NCBI GenBank assembly: GCA_028284445.1
Contig: JANQRS010000008.1
Span: forward strand, 1 to 64,000
From: Calditrichia bacterium
Lineage (GTDB): Bacteria; Calditrichota; Calditrichia; RBG-13-44-9; J075
DNA length: 64,000 bases
Direction of reading: 5' to 3'
Shown in pieces: positions 53,492-61,945 of the stretch. A program made the position numbers and the translations under genes. Each line of letters starts with the position of its first letter. Positions within the stretch are counted from its first letter, which is position 1. The notes under the pieces were generated by a model. The model was not told the DNA's origin. It did no database searches and was given only the letters and a program-made list of their open reading frames with translations.

Positions 53492-54388
53492 ATGGTTCAT
53501 GTGATCGATTTGAAGTTCAAGGGCTATGAAAAGGCGATTGCCGCATTTTTGATTCCGACCGATGCAGGTCTGGTGCTAATTGAAACCGGTCCCTATTCAA
53601 CATTTCCAAATTTAACGGCTGGTATCGAGGCTGCCGGATATTCAGCTGACGATGTTAAGCATGTGCTATTGACGCATATTCATCTTGATCATGCCGGTGC
53701 TGCCTGGGCGTTCGCTGAGCGGAATGCTACAATCCACGTGCATCCCTTCGGGGCCCGACACATGGCTGATCCATCGCGTCTGATGGACTCGGCGCGACGT
53801 ATTTACAAAGACGAGATGGATAGCTTATGGGGGGACATGCGTGCCATCCCTGAAAACCGTTTGCGAACCGCTGAAGACGGCTACAGTCTAAGCGTGGGCG
53901 GAAAGAACTTTACGGCGCTATACACGCCCGGTCATGCAGTGCATCATAATGCCTGGAAGGTGGATGACGTCATTTTCACTGGTGACGTCGCAGGTGTGAA
54001 AATCGCGAATGGAATGATCGTACCACCGTGTCCACCGCCGGATATCAACATCGAAGACTGGGAAGCTTCTATTGATCTGCTGCGTAACCAAAATGCCAGC
54101 CGTTTCTTTCTGACCCATTTTGGTGAAGTAACCGATGTTGATGTCCACCTTGATACCTTGAAATCAATTCTCTGGGATTGGGCCAATTGGATGAAACCGC
54201 ATTGGGAATCCGGTGCTGACCCGAAAGAACTCACTCCGAAATTCCAGGATTATACCAAACAGCAACTCATCGACTTCGGTGTTGCAGCGGAAGATCTCGC
54301 TCGCTACGAAGCCGCCAATCCTTCCTGGATGAGCGTCGCTGGTTTACTGCGTTACTGGCGGAAAAAAGCTGAGAGGCTTGATGCTTGA
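53492..54388 (+). CDS. MBL-fold metallo-hydrolase
   Basis: A 298-residue metallo-beta-lactamase-fold hydrolase. The metal motif THIHLDH (HxHxDH) is followed by TPGHAVHHNAW (metal His), FTGDVAG (bridging Asp) and FFLTHFGE (last His). The C-terminal ~90 residues are helical and contain WDWANWMKPHW. ATG 53492 follows AGGT. It is a single gene with no operon partner; the substrate is unknown. Members with this layout are usually annotated as hydroxyacylglutathione-hydrolase-like, but no specificity residue was identified. Confidence 0.88.
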   Translation: MVHVIDLKFKGYEKAIAAFLIPTDAGLVLIETGPYSTFPNLTAGIEAAGYSADDVKHVLLTHIHLDHAGAAWAFAERNATIHVHPFGARHMADPSRLMDSARRIYKDEMDSLWGDMRAIPENRLRTAEDGYSLSVGGKNFTALYTPGHAVHHNAWKVDDVIFTGDVAGVKIANGMIVPPCPPPDINIEDWEASIDLLRNQNASRFFLTHFGEVTDVDVHLDTLKSILWDWANWMKPHWESGADPKELTPKFQDYTKQQLIDFGVAAEDLARYEAANPSWMSVAGLLRYWRKKAERLDA

Positions 54389-54524
54389 TACTGGATACTT
54401 GATGCTGGGGGCTGAGTATTAGACATACAATGTGAAGCGGCCAATTAGCGATAATAATTGGTCGAATGGTTGAAGTGTTAAGGCGTTAAAACGTTGAGGC
54501 GGAACGCTCCTGTCCGGACCGGAG
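54389..54524. other. Intergenic region, left part of a 388-base gap
   Basis: Contains repeated GATGCTTGATACTGGATACT-like words, GTTAAGGCGTTAAAACGTTG (the CGTTAAA-type simple repeat also seen at 42095) and a small hairpin CTCC/GGAG. No gene is seen. The rest of the gap holds the palindrome at 54525-54566 and the hflK promoter candidate. Confidence 0.6.
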
Positions 54525-54566
54525 TTTCCCCCCTCTATCTCCCCCCGGGGAGATAGAGGGGGGAAA
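54525..54566. repeat. CCTCTATCTCCC palindromic repeat (family ii), copy 2
   Basis: Nearly perfect palindrome with arms TTTCCCCCCTCTATCTCC / GGAGATAGAGGGGGGAAA. It is the second copy of the element at 3780-3821, with the same central CTCTAT/ATAGAG block. A likely bidirectional hairpin terminator. Confidence 0.88.
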
Positions 54567-54690
54567 TGTGCGAGTCCCTAATCTCCAACCTCAAGTACCG
54601 CGTACCTAGCATCAAGTTTCGGGACACTTCAAAAAACCTGCCTTTCATGGTAATATGATACATGCAAAAAGACAAAATGGCTGCGGCCCT

Positions 54691-54718
54691 TTGATATCCA
54701 CGTTACAAACCATATGTT
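54691..54718 (+). promoter_or_regulatory. Possible sigma-70 promoter of hflKC
   Basis: TTGATA (54691-54696), a 16-base spacer and TATGTT (54713-54718), about 58 bases ahead of the hflK start. The -35 box matches five of six consensus positions and the -10 box four. A palindromic GCATAATGCGTTATG lies just downstream. Confidence 0.35.
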
Positions 54719-54776
54719 TATACAATCACGAATGCAATCGCATAATGCGTTATGGAAATAATATAAAGGAGCAACA

Positions 54777-55757
54777 ATGAACGGAAAAAAACCGCCGTTT
54801 GATTTAAATGATTTTCGGCCGCCGAACTCGCCGGAGCGGGTCGTTCGAATGGTCGTTATTGGCCTGCTGGCTGTGGGATTTTTATTTTCCAGCTGGTTCA
54901 CGATAGAGCCGGAAGAAGTTGGTATTGTTCTACGATTCGGCGAATATAGCCGCACCGCAAATCCCGGTTTGAATTTCAAGATTCCCTTTGGTATCGAATC
55001 CGTTCAGAAAGTGCCGGTCGAGCGCCAGGAAAAGCAGGAGTTTGGTTTCAGAACCGTTGAAGCAGGTACGCGCACCGTTTACTCGAATCGCAATTTTGAT
55101 GATGAATCCCTGATGCTGACCGGTGACCTGAATGCCGCAGATGTGACCTGGATTGTGCAGTATCGAATTTCAGATGCCTATAAGTTTTTATTCAAGGTAC
55201 GTAATGTTGAACAAACCTTCCGCGATATGAACGAAGCCATTGTTCGTGAAGTAGTTGGTGATCGTTCGATTGACGAAGTGCTCAACGTGCGTGGTGAAAT
55301 TGAAACCACTGTTCAGCAGCGCCTGCAGGATCTATGTAATCAATATGAGATGGGCATCAAGATTGAGCAGATTCAACTGCAGGACGTGACTCCGCCGGAG
55401 CCGGTGAAGGCCGCATTTAATGAGGTGAATGAGGCTGAGCAGGAGAAAGAAAGCCTGATTAACCAGGCGAAAGCGGAATACAACAAAGTGATTCCCCGCG
55501 CCAGTGGTGAGGCTGCCCGCACAATTGAAGAGGCTCGAGGCTACGCCCAGGAACGTGTCAACAATGCTGAAGGGGACGCCGCTCGTTTTAACGCGCTTTT
55601 CCGCGAATATTCCAAAGCGAAAGAAGTGACTCGCCAACGCATCTACCTGGAAACCATGGACACGGTGTTGAAGCGGGTTGGTAAAAAATTGATTACGGAT
55701 GAGAATGGCGCCAATGTCCTGCCGCTGTTGAATATCGATAAGGATGGAGGCAAATAA
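54777..55757 (+). CDS. hflK: HflK, SPFH/prohibitin-family membrane protease regulator
   Basis: A 326-residue SPFH protein that in other bacteria forms a cage with HflC around the FtsH protease and modulates it. A single N-terminal helix (VVRMVVIGLLAVGFLFSSWF) follows a short cytoplasmic start. The SPFH/band-7 domain comes next (EEVGIVLRFGEYSRTANPGLNFKIP), then a coiled coil with Ala/Glu-rich repeats. It is shorter than the E. coli protein, lacking the Gly-rich N-terminus. ATG 54777 has a strong site (AAAGGAG). Its TAA shares one base with the hflC ATG, so the two are made together. Confidence 0.95.
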   Translation: MNGKKPPFDLNDFRPPNSPERVVRMVVIGLLAVGFLFSSWFTIEPEEVGIVLRFGEYSRTANPGLNFKIPFGIESVQKVPVERQEKQEFGFRTVEAGTRTVYSNRNFDDESLMLTGDLNAADVTWIVQYRISDAYKFLFKVRNVEQTFRDMNEAIVREVVGDRSIDEVLNVRGEIETTVQQRLQDLCNQYEMGIKIEQIQLQDVTPPEPVKAAFNEVNEAEQEKESLINQAKAEYNKVIPRASGEAARTIEEARGYAQERVNNAEGDAARFNALFREYSKAKEVTRQRIYLETMDTVLKRVGKKLITDENGANVLPLLNIDKDGGK

Positions 55758-56713
55758 TGAAGAATACAACCTTGATATTTTTCGCCCTGATAGTATTGGC
55801 CGGGTTTATTGTCATATCCAACTCAGCCTACGTCATTAATGAAACCCAGCAGGTGATCCTGACGCAGTTTGGTAAGCCCGATCCCAATCCGATCACCGAG
55901 CCGGGACTTCACTTTAAAGTGCCTTTTTTACAGAAGGCAAATTATTTCGACAAGCGCTTCCTGGAATGGGATGGCGATCGCAATCAAGTGCCAACCAAGG
56001 ACAAACGTTTTATCTGGATAGACACCTATGCCCGCTGGCGCGTACAAGATCCGCTGCTATTCTTTCAGCGCGTAACCAATGAGTCTCAAGCTCAGACGCG
56101 CCTGGATGACATTCTCGACAGTGAAACTCGCAATGCCATTACCCGCCATAATCTGATCGAATTGATTCGGTCCACGAATCGTCAGGTGTCCGATGAGGTT
56201 GATCTTGGCGAAGGCGCTGACTTGATTGCTGATCTTGCTACGGTCGAAATTGGCCGCGCGAAGATTTGCGAAGAGATCATCAATGCTGCCAAGCCGAAAT
56301 GTAGCGAACTGGGCATTGAACTGCTCGACTTACGCTTCAAGCGCATCAAGTTTGTAGATGACGTACAGCAGAAGATCTATGAGCGGATGATCACTGAGCG
56401 TAAGCGAATTGCAGAAAAGTTTCGCTCTGAGGGACAAGGTGAGGCATCGAAAATCTTTGGTGATAAGGAACGTGATCTGAAGAAGATCCAGTCGGAAGCA
56501 TATAAGACTGCGGAAGAAATTCGTGGTGACGCGGATGCAAAAGCAACGGCTATCTATGCTGCTGCCTACAATCGCAACGCTGAATCGCGCGAATTCTATC
56601 GCTTCCTGAAAACAATGGAAACCTACGAATCAACCCTGAGCAAAGACGATGTGCTGATTCTTTCCACAAAGAGTGATTTTTTCAAGTTCTTTGATAATCG
56701 CCTTGGGCGTTAG
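55757..56713 (+). CDS. hflC: HflC, SPFH/prohibitin-family partner of HflK
   Basis: A 318-residue SPFH protein with an N-terminal helix (TLIFFALIVLAGFIVISNSA), band-7 domain (ETQQVILTQFGKP, EPGLHFKVPFLQ) and the HflC signature region ERMITERKRIAEKFRSEGQG followed by a coiled coil. Its start overlaps the hflK stop (TAATG). It ends 111 bases before the convergent ridA-like gene, with two palindromic elements in between. It acts with HflK at the inner membrane on FtsH, as known from the family. Confidence 0.95.
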   Translation: MKNTTLIFFALIVLAGFIVISNSAYVINETQQVILTQFGKPDPNPITEPGLHFKVPFLQKANYFDKRFLEWDGDRNQVPTKDKRFIWIDTYARWRVQDPLLFFQRVTNESQAQTRLDDILDSETRNAITRHNLIELIRSTNRQVSDEVDLGEGADLIADLATVEIGRAKICEEIINAAKPKCSELGIELLDLRFKRIKFVDDVQQKIYERMITERKRIAEKFRSEGQGEASKIFGDKERDLKKIQSEAYKTAEEIRGDADAKATAIYAAAYNRNAESREFYRFLKTMETYESTLSKDDVLILSTKSDFFKFFDNRLGR

Positions 56714-56727
56714 TATCACTTTTTTCT

Positions 56728-56752
56728 CGCTACGCGGCTCTGTCGCGTAGCG
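56728..56752. terminator. Hairpin CGCTACGCG/CGCGTAGCG after hflC
   Basis: Perfect 9-bp arms with a seven-base loop, 15 bases after the hflC stop. The GCTACGC core also forms the second hairpin of the family iii element at 21130 and 42206. No T-run follows, so its terminator role is uncertain. Confidence 0.55.
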
Positions 56753-56754
56753 TA

Positions 56755-56809
56755 AACGCCACATCCCCCTGTATCCCCTTCGAAGGGGGAAGCAGGGGGA
56801 TGTGGCGTT
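56755..56809. repeat. CCCCCTTCGAAGGGGG-type palindromic repeat, copy 2 (family i)
   Basis: Outer arms AACGCCACATCCCCCTG / CAGGGGGATGTGGCGTT and inner CCCCTTCGAAGGGG. It lies between two convergent genes (hflC and the RidA gene), fitting a bidirectional terminator. Confidence 0.92.
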
Positions 56810-56823
56810 AAGACCTCTCTCTA

Positions 56824-57219
56824 TTATTCTGCGCAGGCGATGGCTTCAACTTCGATTAACCAGTCCGGGGATACCAGGCCTGACACATATAGCGTTGTTA
56901 TCGCCGGACGAACATCGTTCAGCAACTCCTGGCGAATCTCAACCAGTGACTGCATGTCTTGTCGCCTGATTAAGTAGAATGTCATTTTTACAATATCGCT
57001 TAATGCCATATCCGCTTCGCGAAGAACCGCCTCAACATTGCGCAGTGCTTGTCTGCACTGCCCCCGGAAGTCTCCGGGTAAATGACCATCGGGCGCTTCG
57101 CCTATTTGCCCCGATATGTATAAGGTTCTTGTCCCGGGAGGGGTAGCAACTCCGTGAGCAAATATGCCTCGGTAAGGTTCTCTTACAGGAATATGGTCAT
57201 GACGGATCGATATAGTCAT
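56824..57219 (-). CDS. RidA/YjgF family protein
   Basis: A 131-residue RidA-type protein (typical length). Seen: TLYISGQIGEAPDGHLPGDF, QALRNVEAVLREADMALSDI, and the C-terminal PAITTLYVSGL..WLIEVEAIA with the usual Glu. The arginine that binds imine carboxylates in RidA (in the R-x-A/xxxPxxxxR segment) corresponds to RPAITT. ATG 57219 has a consensus ribosome site (GGAGG). The gene starts 13 bases after the LysR-type regulator gene, so both are one operon. Hydrolysis of reactive enamines/imines from amino-acid metabolism is the family role. The substrate here is unknown. Confidence 0.9.
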   Translation of the reverse strand: MTISIRHDHIPVREPYRGIFAHGVATPPGTRTLYISGQIGEAPDGHLPGDFRGQCRQALRNVEAVLREADMALSDIVKMTFYLIRRQDMQSLVEIRQELLNDVRPAITTLYVSGLVSPDWLIEVEAIACAE

Positions 57220-57232
57220 TTGTACCTCCAGG

Positions 57233-58123
57233 TTATTGATCCAGAAAATCTTCTTCAAACGTCGCTATAAAATCGCTGATATATTTCTTGTGTCGATTCT
57301 CTTCCTTGACAACCAAATAATGTGTCCGCTTTAATCCCTTTTCACCAATTCTCTTGAAGACAAGATCTTCCGGGAGTTTCAAAGTGCTGAGTGCCCACTT
57401 GGGGGAGCACATGATACCCATATTTGCCCCAACCATTTCCAGGGCAATTTCGGTAAACGGTATGGCGGAAACTTTTGACGGCATAATCTTATTGGGCCGC
57501 AGAAAATGTTCATACACCGCTACCCCTTCCAGTGGAAAAGAATTGATGATCAAATGGAGATTTTCAAAATGACTCGCTTGCAGAAAGTCGGAATTCCGGT
57601 AATAGTTTTCTTGATGCATCACTGCTAAGATTTCGTCCTCAAAAACCCTGATGGCAGCAAGCGCGTCGTGGGTCGGCTTCGATGACACAATGGCGATATC
57701 AATGATGTTGGACAGAACATTGGAAATTGTTTGATATGTAGTACCGAGGCTCAGGTCAATATCGATTTCCGGGTACAAGACCGCCATCTTTTGCACAAAT
57801 GCCGGTAGTCCCCGAAAAAAAGAATGGCATTCGGCATTGAGTCTAATTGTTCCGCGGGCCCCTTCCTTGATTTGCTTGATATTACTAAAGCCTTCCTCAA
57901 TTGCATCCAGGAGATGATTGGCCAATTTGTATAATTCCGTTCCTTCATGGGTGAGCTGCCACTTGTTGCGCGTGCGATGAAATACCTTAAACCCCAGGCG
58001 TTCTTCCATCTCCCGCAATTGATGGCTCAAGGCGGACTGCGTTAGAAAGAGTCTCTCTGAAGAGTTGGCAATATTGCCCTCTTCTACAATCGTTTTGATC
58101 AGTCTGAAATATTTTAGTTCCAT
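57233..58123 (-). CDS. LysR-type transcriptional regulator, MetR-like
   Basis: A 296-residue LysR regulator. The N-terminal helix-turn-helix (residues 1-60) shows ANSSERLFLTQSALSHQLRE and LGFKVFHRTRNKWQLT. The effector domain begins with IRLNAECHSFFRGLP, resembling MetR's ECHS segment. MetR uses homocysteine; a similar role here is a guess. A good ribosome site (GGAAG) precedes ATG 58123. It is divergent from the DUF5916 gene across a 153-base gap with a dyad (58195-58209) and lies directly upstream of a ridA-like gene. Autoregulation and control of the divergent gene are the usual LysR pattern. Confidence 0.92.
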   Translation of the reverse strand: MELKYFRLIKTIVEEGNIANSSERLFLTQSALSHQLREMEERLGFKVFHRTRNKWQLTHEGTELYKLANHLLDAIEEGFSNIKQIKEGARGTIRLNAECHSFFRGLPAFVQKMAVLYPEIDIDLSLGTTYQTISNVLSNIIDIAIVSSKPTHDALAAIRVFEDEILAVMHQENYYRNSDFLQASHFENLHLIINSFPLEGVAVYEHFLRPNKIMPSKVSAIPFTEIALEMVGANMGIMCSPKWALSTLKLPEDLVFKRIGEKGLKRTHYLVVKEENRHKKYISDFIATFEEDFLDQ

Positions 58124-58194
58124 GCTTCCAAGTTACGCTTTTTTCAGAAAAAGTTATGTGAATTATTTTCAGATAACACCTCAAGACAATTCAA

Positions 58195-58209
58195 TTTCAA
58201 ATGCTGAAA
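58195..58209. promoter_or_regulatory. Candidate LysR-type operator
   Basis: TTTCA-AATGC-TGAAA, a perfect 5-5-5 dyad in the gap shared by the LysR gene and the divergent DUF5916 gene. A second, imperfect dyad (CTTTTTTCAGAAAAAG) is at about 58138-58153. Position and symmetry fit LysR-type sites but binding is untested. Confidence 0.4.
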
Positions 58210-58276
58210 TGGAAGATATATTCAAGGTGGTTTGCTCAAACATGCGTATCAATCACCTGAATAGGAGGAAGAATAT

Positions 58277-60928
58277 ATGTTTCCGAGAAGCGTTTACGGA
58301 TTGCTCATGCTGGTGCTAATTCTCAGCCTGGGAGTAGCTGAAGAAACCAGCAACGCGGGCAAACGCATCTATACAACAGAAAGGATTGATAAAGCGCACG
58401 CTCCCTTGATTGATGGAAAATTGGATGACGATATCTGGGAAGAAGACAATTGGGCGGGCGAATTTATTCAACGTGAGCCGCATGACAATGTTCTGCCAAC
58501 TGAGCAGACCGCATTCAAGATCGTCTATGATGTGGAATTCTTATACATCGGCATTGTCTGCTACGATGCTGATCCGGCTAGCATTAATAGCCGGATGTCC
58601 CGGCGGGATGGCAATGAGGGCGATTGGATAGAGCTTAGCCTGGATAGCTACCACGATTTGCGCTCTGCGTTTTCATTGACGATTTCTGCAGCGGGCGTGC
58701 AGGGAGATAAAACCATATCTTTGAATGGCGGTAATGAAGATGATACCTGGAATCCGGTTTGGTATGCCGAAAGCAATATCAATGAAGATGGCTGGACATC
58801 AGAAATGAAAATCCCTCTAAGCCAACTTCGATTTAGTGCCGGGGAATCGGCGGTTTGGGGGCTGCAGGTGCTCAGGAAGCTATCGCGAAAAGAAGAAACA
58901 TCTGTTTGGCAGAGAATCCCTCTCGATGCCCCCGGGTGGGTGAGTGAGTTTGGTGAATTACATGGACTGGAAAACTTGAATCCCGGAGAACGTCTTGAAA
59001 TACAACCCTTTGTTGTCAACTCCCTGAATACATTTGAAAAAGTCCCGCAGGATCCCTTTCGCAACGCCAACCAGCGGGTAGCGAATATCGGCCTTGATGG
59101 AAAATACAGTATCACGACTGACATGACGCTCGATTTTACGTTGAACCCCGATTTTGGCCAAATTGAAGCGGATCCGGCGGCTATTGCTTTGGATGGATTT
59201 CAATTGTTCTTCGATGAACGGCGGCCCTTCTTCGTGGAGAACAAGAACATATTTAACTATAAATTTTCCTCACCGGGCATTTGGGGAACATTTAGCAGCG
59301 ACAATCTTTTCTATTCCCGAAGAATCGGCAGAGCACCGCAGGGAACAGCGGGAATTACTGCTGGTGAGTACGCGGACACGCCTGAGCGCACGAGCATTCT
59401 CGGCGCTGTGAAGCTGAGCGGGAAAACCAGGTCCGGTCTTTCGATTGGTGTTATGGAAAGTGTCACGGCGCCCGAGTATGCAAAAATCAACACTGCCGGT
59501 ACAGTCCGGGATGTTTTGGTAGAACCGTTAACCAATTACTTCGTCTCGCGCTTGCAAAAGGACTTGAACGACAAGAAGACTGTTGTTGGCGGCATCATCA
59601 CCGCGACCCATCGAAACCTGGAGGAAAATGTCAATTTCCTTCATACCTCCGCTGTAACCGGTGGTCTGGATTTTAAGCATGTATGGCATAATCGTGCCTG
59701 GCATATTGGTGGCACTGCTGTGATGAGCCGTATTGCGGGGAGCCGGGAAGCTTTAATTCGCACGCAGCGATCGATCCGTCACCTGTATCAGCGTGAAGAC
59801 GCCAGCCATTTGCAGCTCGATTCGACACTGACATCGCTCAAAGGGCATGGGGGAGATTTAAGGATCGGCAAAGCGGGGCAGGGGCATCTGAAGTTCGAAA
59901 CCGGTGTTACATGGCGTTCTCCGGGGCTGGAAATAAATGATGTCGGGTTTATGCGGGAAGCGGATGATATCCAGAATTATATGAAAGCCACATACAGCTT
60001 GTTACAGCCATTTGGGATCCTCAGAACCGCAGCTTTTGAATACAAGCACTGGCTGGCCTGGGATTTTGGCGGAAACCCTAATTACGTGGATTGGGATGTG
60101 GAGCTCAAAGGGACGTTTAAGAATAATTGGAGCGTCGTGTTTGGATACTATTTACAGCCGCATATCTATTCAAAATCGCTGCTCCGCGGTGGTCCGAGAA
60201 TCCGCCTGGCAGATCAGGAGGGGATCTGGTGGCGGCTAAATTCAGATAAACGGAAAAAGCTCTACTTCGGGCTGAATGGCTGGACAAGGCAAGGCGGTAA
60301 AGATAGTCATCAATTCCTGGAATCAGCGATCTCAGTCACCTATCAGCCATTAGATCAGTTTAGCTTGTCGATAGCTCCAAGGTTTATCACCGATGATAAT
60401 CGCTTGCAATATGCGGCAACAAATACGTACCAGAATTTACAGCGTTATATCACCGGCAAATTGAAACGTCAGACCGTCAGCACATCGCTTCGCTTAAACT
60501 ATACCCCAAGGTCAAATTTGTCTATTCAATATTATGGCGAGGTCTTTTTGTCCGCCGGAGAATATGGCGATTTTAGCCACGTTGTCGATCCTTTGGCTGA
60601 AACCCAGGCTAAGCAATTGCATTTCTATTCACCTGATCAAATCTCTACGAATAGCGTTGATAGATCTTATCTGGTCGATGAGGACCGGGATGGCCTAACG
60701 GACTATACTTTTGCGAATCCCGATTTTTCCTATGCTCAGTACCGGTCAAACCTGGTAGCCCGCTTTGAGTATCGTCCCGGATCAGAGATCTTTTTGGTTT
60801 GGGCTCAGGGAATAAACAATAATACCACGTCAAGGTCTGGACTGTCGAATCGCTTTCGCGACCAAATACTCGATAAGCAACCCAACAATACCTTCCTGAT
60901 TAAAGCAACATATCGCTTTCTCAAGTAG
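58277..60928 (+). CDS. Outer-membrane DUF5916 protein with N-terminal CBM9-like domain
   Basis: An 883-residue exported protein: signal peptide (VYGLLMLVLILSLGVAEE), a CBM9-like sugar-binding-type domain (about 30-220: HAPLIDGKLDDDIWEE, FLYIGIVCYDADP, WTSEMKIPLSQLRF) and a large DUF5916 region (about 230-883) with LNPDFGQIEADPAAI and FDERRPFFVENKNIF. The region is rich in amphipathic strands and ends TFLIKATYRFLK, as expected for an outer-membrane barrel. ATG 58277 follows GGAGGAA. It is divergent from the LysR gene and may be its target. The ligand is unknown. Confidence 0.9.
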   Translation: MFPRSVYGLLMLVLILSLGVAEETSNAGKRIYTTERIDKAHAPLIDGKLDDDIWEEDNWAGEFIQREPHDNVLPTEQTAFKIVYDVEFLYIGIVCYDADPASINSRMSRRDGNEGDWIELSLDSYHDLRSAFSLTISAAGVQGDKTISLNGGNEDDTWNPVWYAESNINEDGWTSEMKIPLSQLRFSAGESAVWGLQVLRKLSRKEETSVWQRIPLDAPGWVSEFGELHGLENLNPGERLEIQPFVVNSLNTFEKVPQDPFRNANQRVANIGLDGKYSITTDMTLDFTLNPDFGQIEADPAAIALDGFQLFFDERRPFFVENKNIFNYKFSSPGIWGTFSSDNLFYSRRIGRAPQGTAGITAGEYADTPERTSILGAVKLSGKTRSGLSIGVMESVTAPEYAKINTAGTVRDVLVEPLTNYFVSRLQKDLNDKKTVVGGIITATHRNLEENVNFLHTSAVTGGLDFKHVWHNRAWHIGGTAVMSRIAGSREALIRTQRSIRHLYQREDASHLQLDSTLTSLKGHGGDLRIGKAGQGHLKFETGVTWRSPGLEINDVGFMREADDIQNYMKATYSLLQPFGILRTAAFEYKHWLAWDFGGNPNYVDWDVELKGTFKNNWSVVFGYYLQPHIYSKSLLRGGPRIRLADQEGIWWRLNSDKRKKLYFGLNGWTRQGGKDSHQFLESAISVTYQPLDQFSLSIAPRFITDDNRLQYAATNTYQNLQRYITGKLKRQTVSTSLRLNYTPRSNLSIQYYGEVFLSAGEYGDFSHVVDPLAETQAKQLHFYSPDQISTNSVDRSYLVDEDRDGLTDYTFANPDFSYAQYRSNLVARFEYRPGSEIFLVWAQGINNNTTSRSGLSNRFRDQILDKQPNNTFLIKATYRFLK

Positions 60929-60931
60929 TTC

Positions 60932-60987
60932 AACGTGACATCCCCCTGTGTCCCCCTTCGAAGGGGGATCCAGGGGGATGTTGCGTT
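60932..60987. repeat. CCCCCTTCGAAGGGGG-type palindromic repeat, copy 3 (family i)
   Basis: Outer arms AACGTGACATCCCCCTG / CAGGGGGATGTTGCGTT and a perfect inner CCCCCTTCGAAGGGGG. It fills the whole gap between the convergent DUF5916 and nudC genes and touches the nudC stop codon. Confidence 0.93.
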
Positions 60988-61808
60988 TACCCAAACTTCT
61001 TCACAAAATCATCAATCAAGCGACCGGCAATACTGCGCGGGCTGGGACGAACCGGCATGGTCTCAGCTGTAAACCAACCGGCATCTTCCAGTTCATCCTG
61101 CTCATAGTCAATTTCGCCGCTCTCATACTCGGCGGTAAATCCCACCATCAGTGAATGTGGAAAAGGCCAGGATTGGCTGCCGAAGTAGCGGACATTCTTT
61201 ACGCGAAGCCGGACCTCCTCATAAATTTCCCGATGCACAGTTTCTTCCAAAGATTCACCGGGATCGACAAAGCCGGCGAGCACACTGTACATACCCGGAC
61301 GAAAGTGAGCGGAACGTCCCAGTAGCAGCTCGTTGCCACGAGTCACCTGAACGATGACGGCCGGAGAGATGCGCGGGAAATTGCTATAGCTGCATTGGGT
61401 GCATTCCTTGGCGCGTTCACTGCCGTTAACGATCATCTTTCCACCGCAGCGCCCACAATACTGGTGATTGCGATCCCATTCAGCAATCTGCAGGCCGCGT
61501 CCGGCAATCTGGAACTCAACATCACTGAAGACACCCAGCAATTGCCGCATGTTGACAAAAATGTAACCCGGTGGCGCTTCCTCCTCCGCAGTCACGTGAC
61601 TGCCATAACAGTGGGTTTCACCCAATGTTCCGAGGTAATGGCGTTCGCGAATATTGATGGTGGCAATTTCCCGCTCGGAGAATTGTGGGAGGAGGTTGTT
61701 TTGCTGATCAGCAAAGGTCAGGATGTCTCGGCCCCGGAAAATGGCCCAGGTAGACGACCCGTTGGATGAGGTTGGGGCAACAATGCCCGGTTTAAATGGC
61801 TGTGTCAT
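60987..61808 (-). CDS. nudC: NAD(+) diphosphatase / NAD-decapping enzyme NudC
   Basis: A 273-residue Nudix hydrolase of the NudC type, which splits NADH/NAD or removes NAD caps from RNA. It has the NudC-like N-terminal domain, a four-cysteine zinc ribbon (CGRCG and CTQC, about 118-138), and the Nudix box GFVDPGESLEETVHREIYEE. It also has the NudC-specific SQSWPFPHSLM (family SQPWPFPxS, one change). In the Nudix box the usual final Gly (EExG) is Arg (EEVRL), but all catalytic Glu are present. It ends against the palindrome at 60932-60987. Start ATG 61808 with AAGGT upstream. Confidence 0.93.
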   Translation of the reverse strand: MTQPFKPGIVAPTSSNGSSTWAIFRGRDILTFADQQNNLLPQFSEREIATINIRERHYLGTLGETHCYGSHVTAEEEAPPGYIFVNMRQLLGVFSDVEFQIAGRGLQIAEWDRNHQYCGRCGGKMIVNGSERAKECTQCSYSNFPRISPAVIVQVTRGNELLLGRSAHFRPGMYSVLAGFVDPGESLEETVHREIYEEVRLRVKNVRYFGSQSWPFPHSLMVGFTAEYESGEIDYEQDELEDAGWFTAETMPVRPSPRSIAGRLIDDFVKKFG

Positions 61809-61945
61809 CTGATACCTTGATAAACGATTCAGTCAACCTAATATCTTTATTTCATCTTGTCTTTGGTAGCGGTATTTTATGAAATCAATTAAAATTGTGG
61901 GTACGGATCATCCTGAATTTTTCATAAAACAACACGGGGACAATC

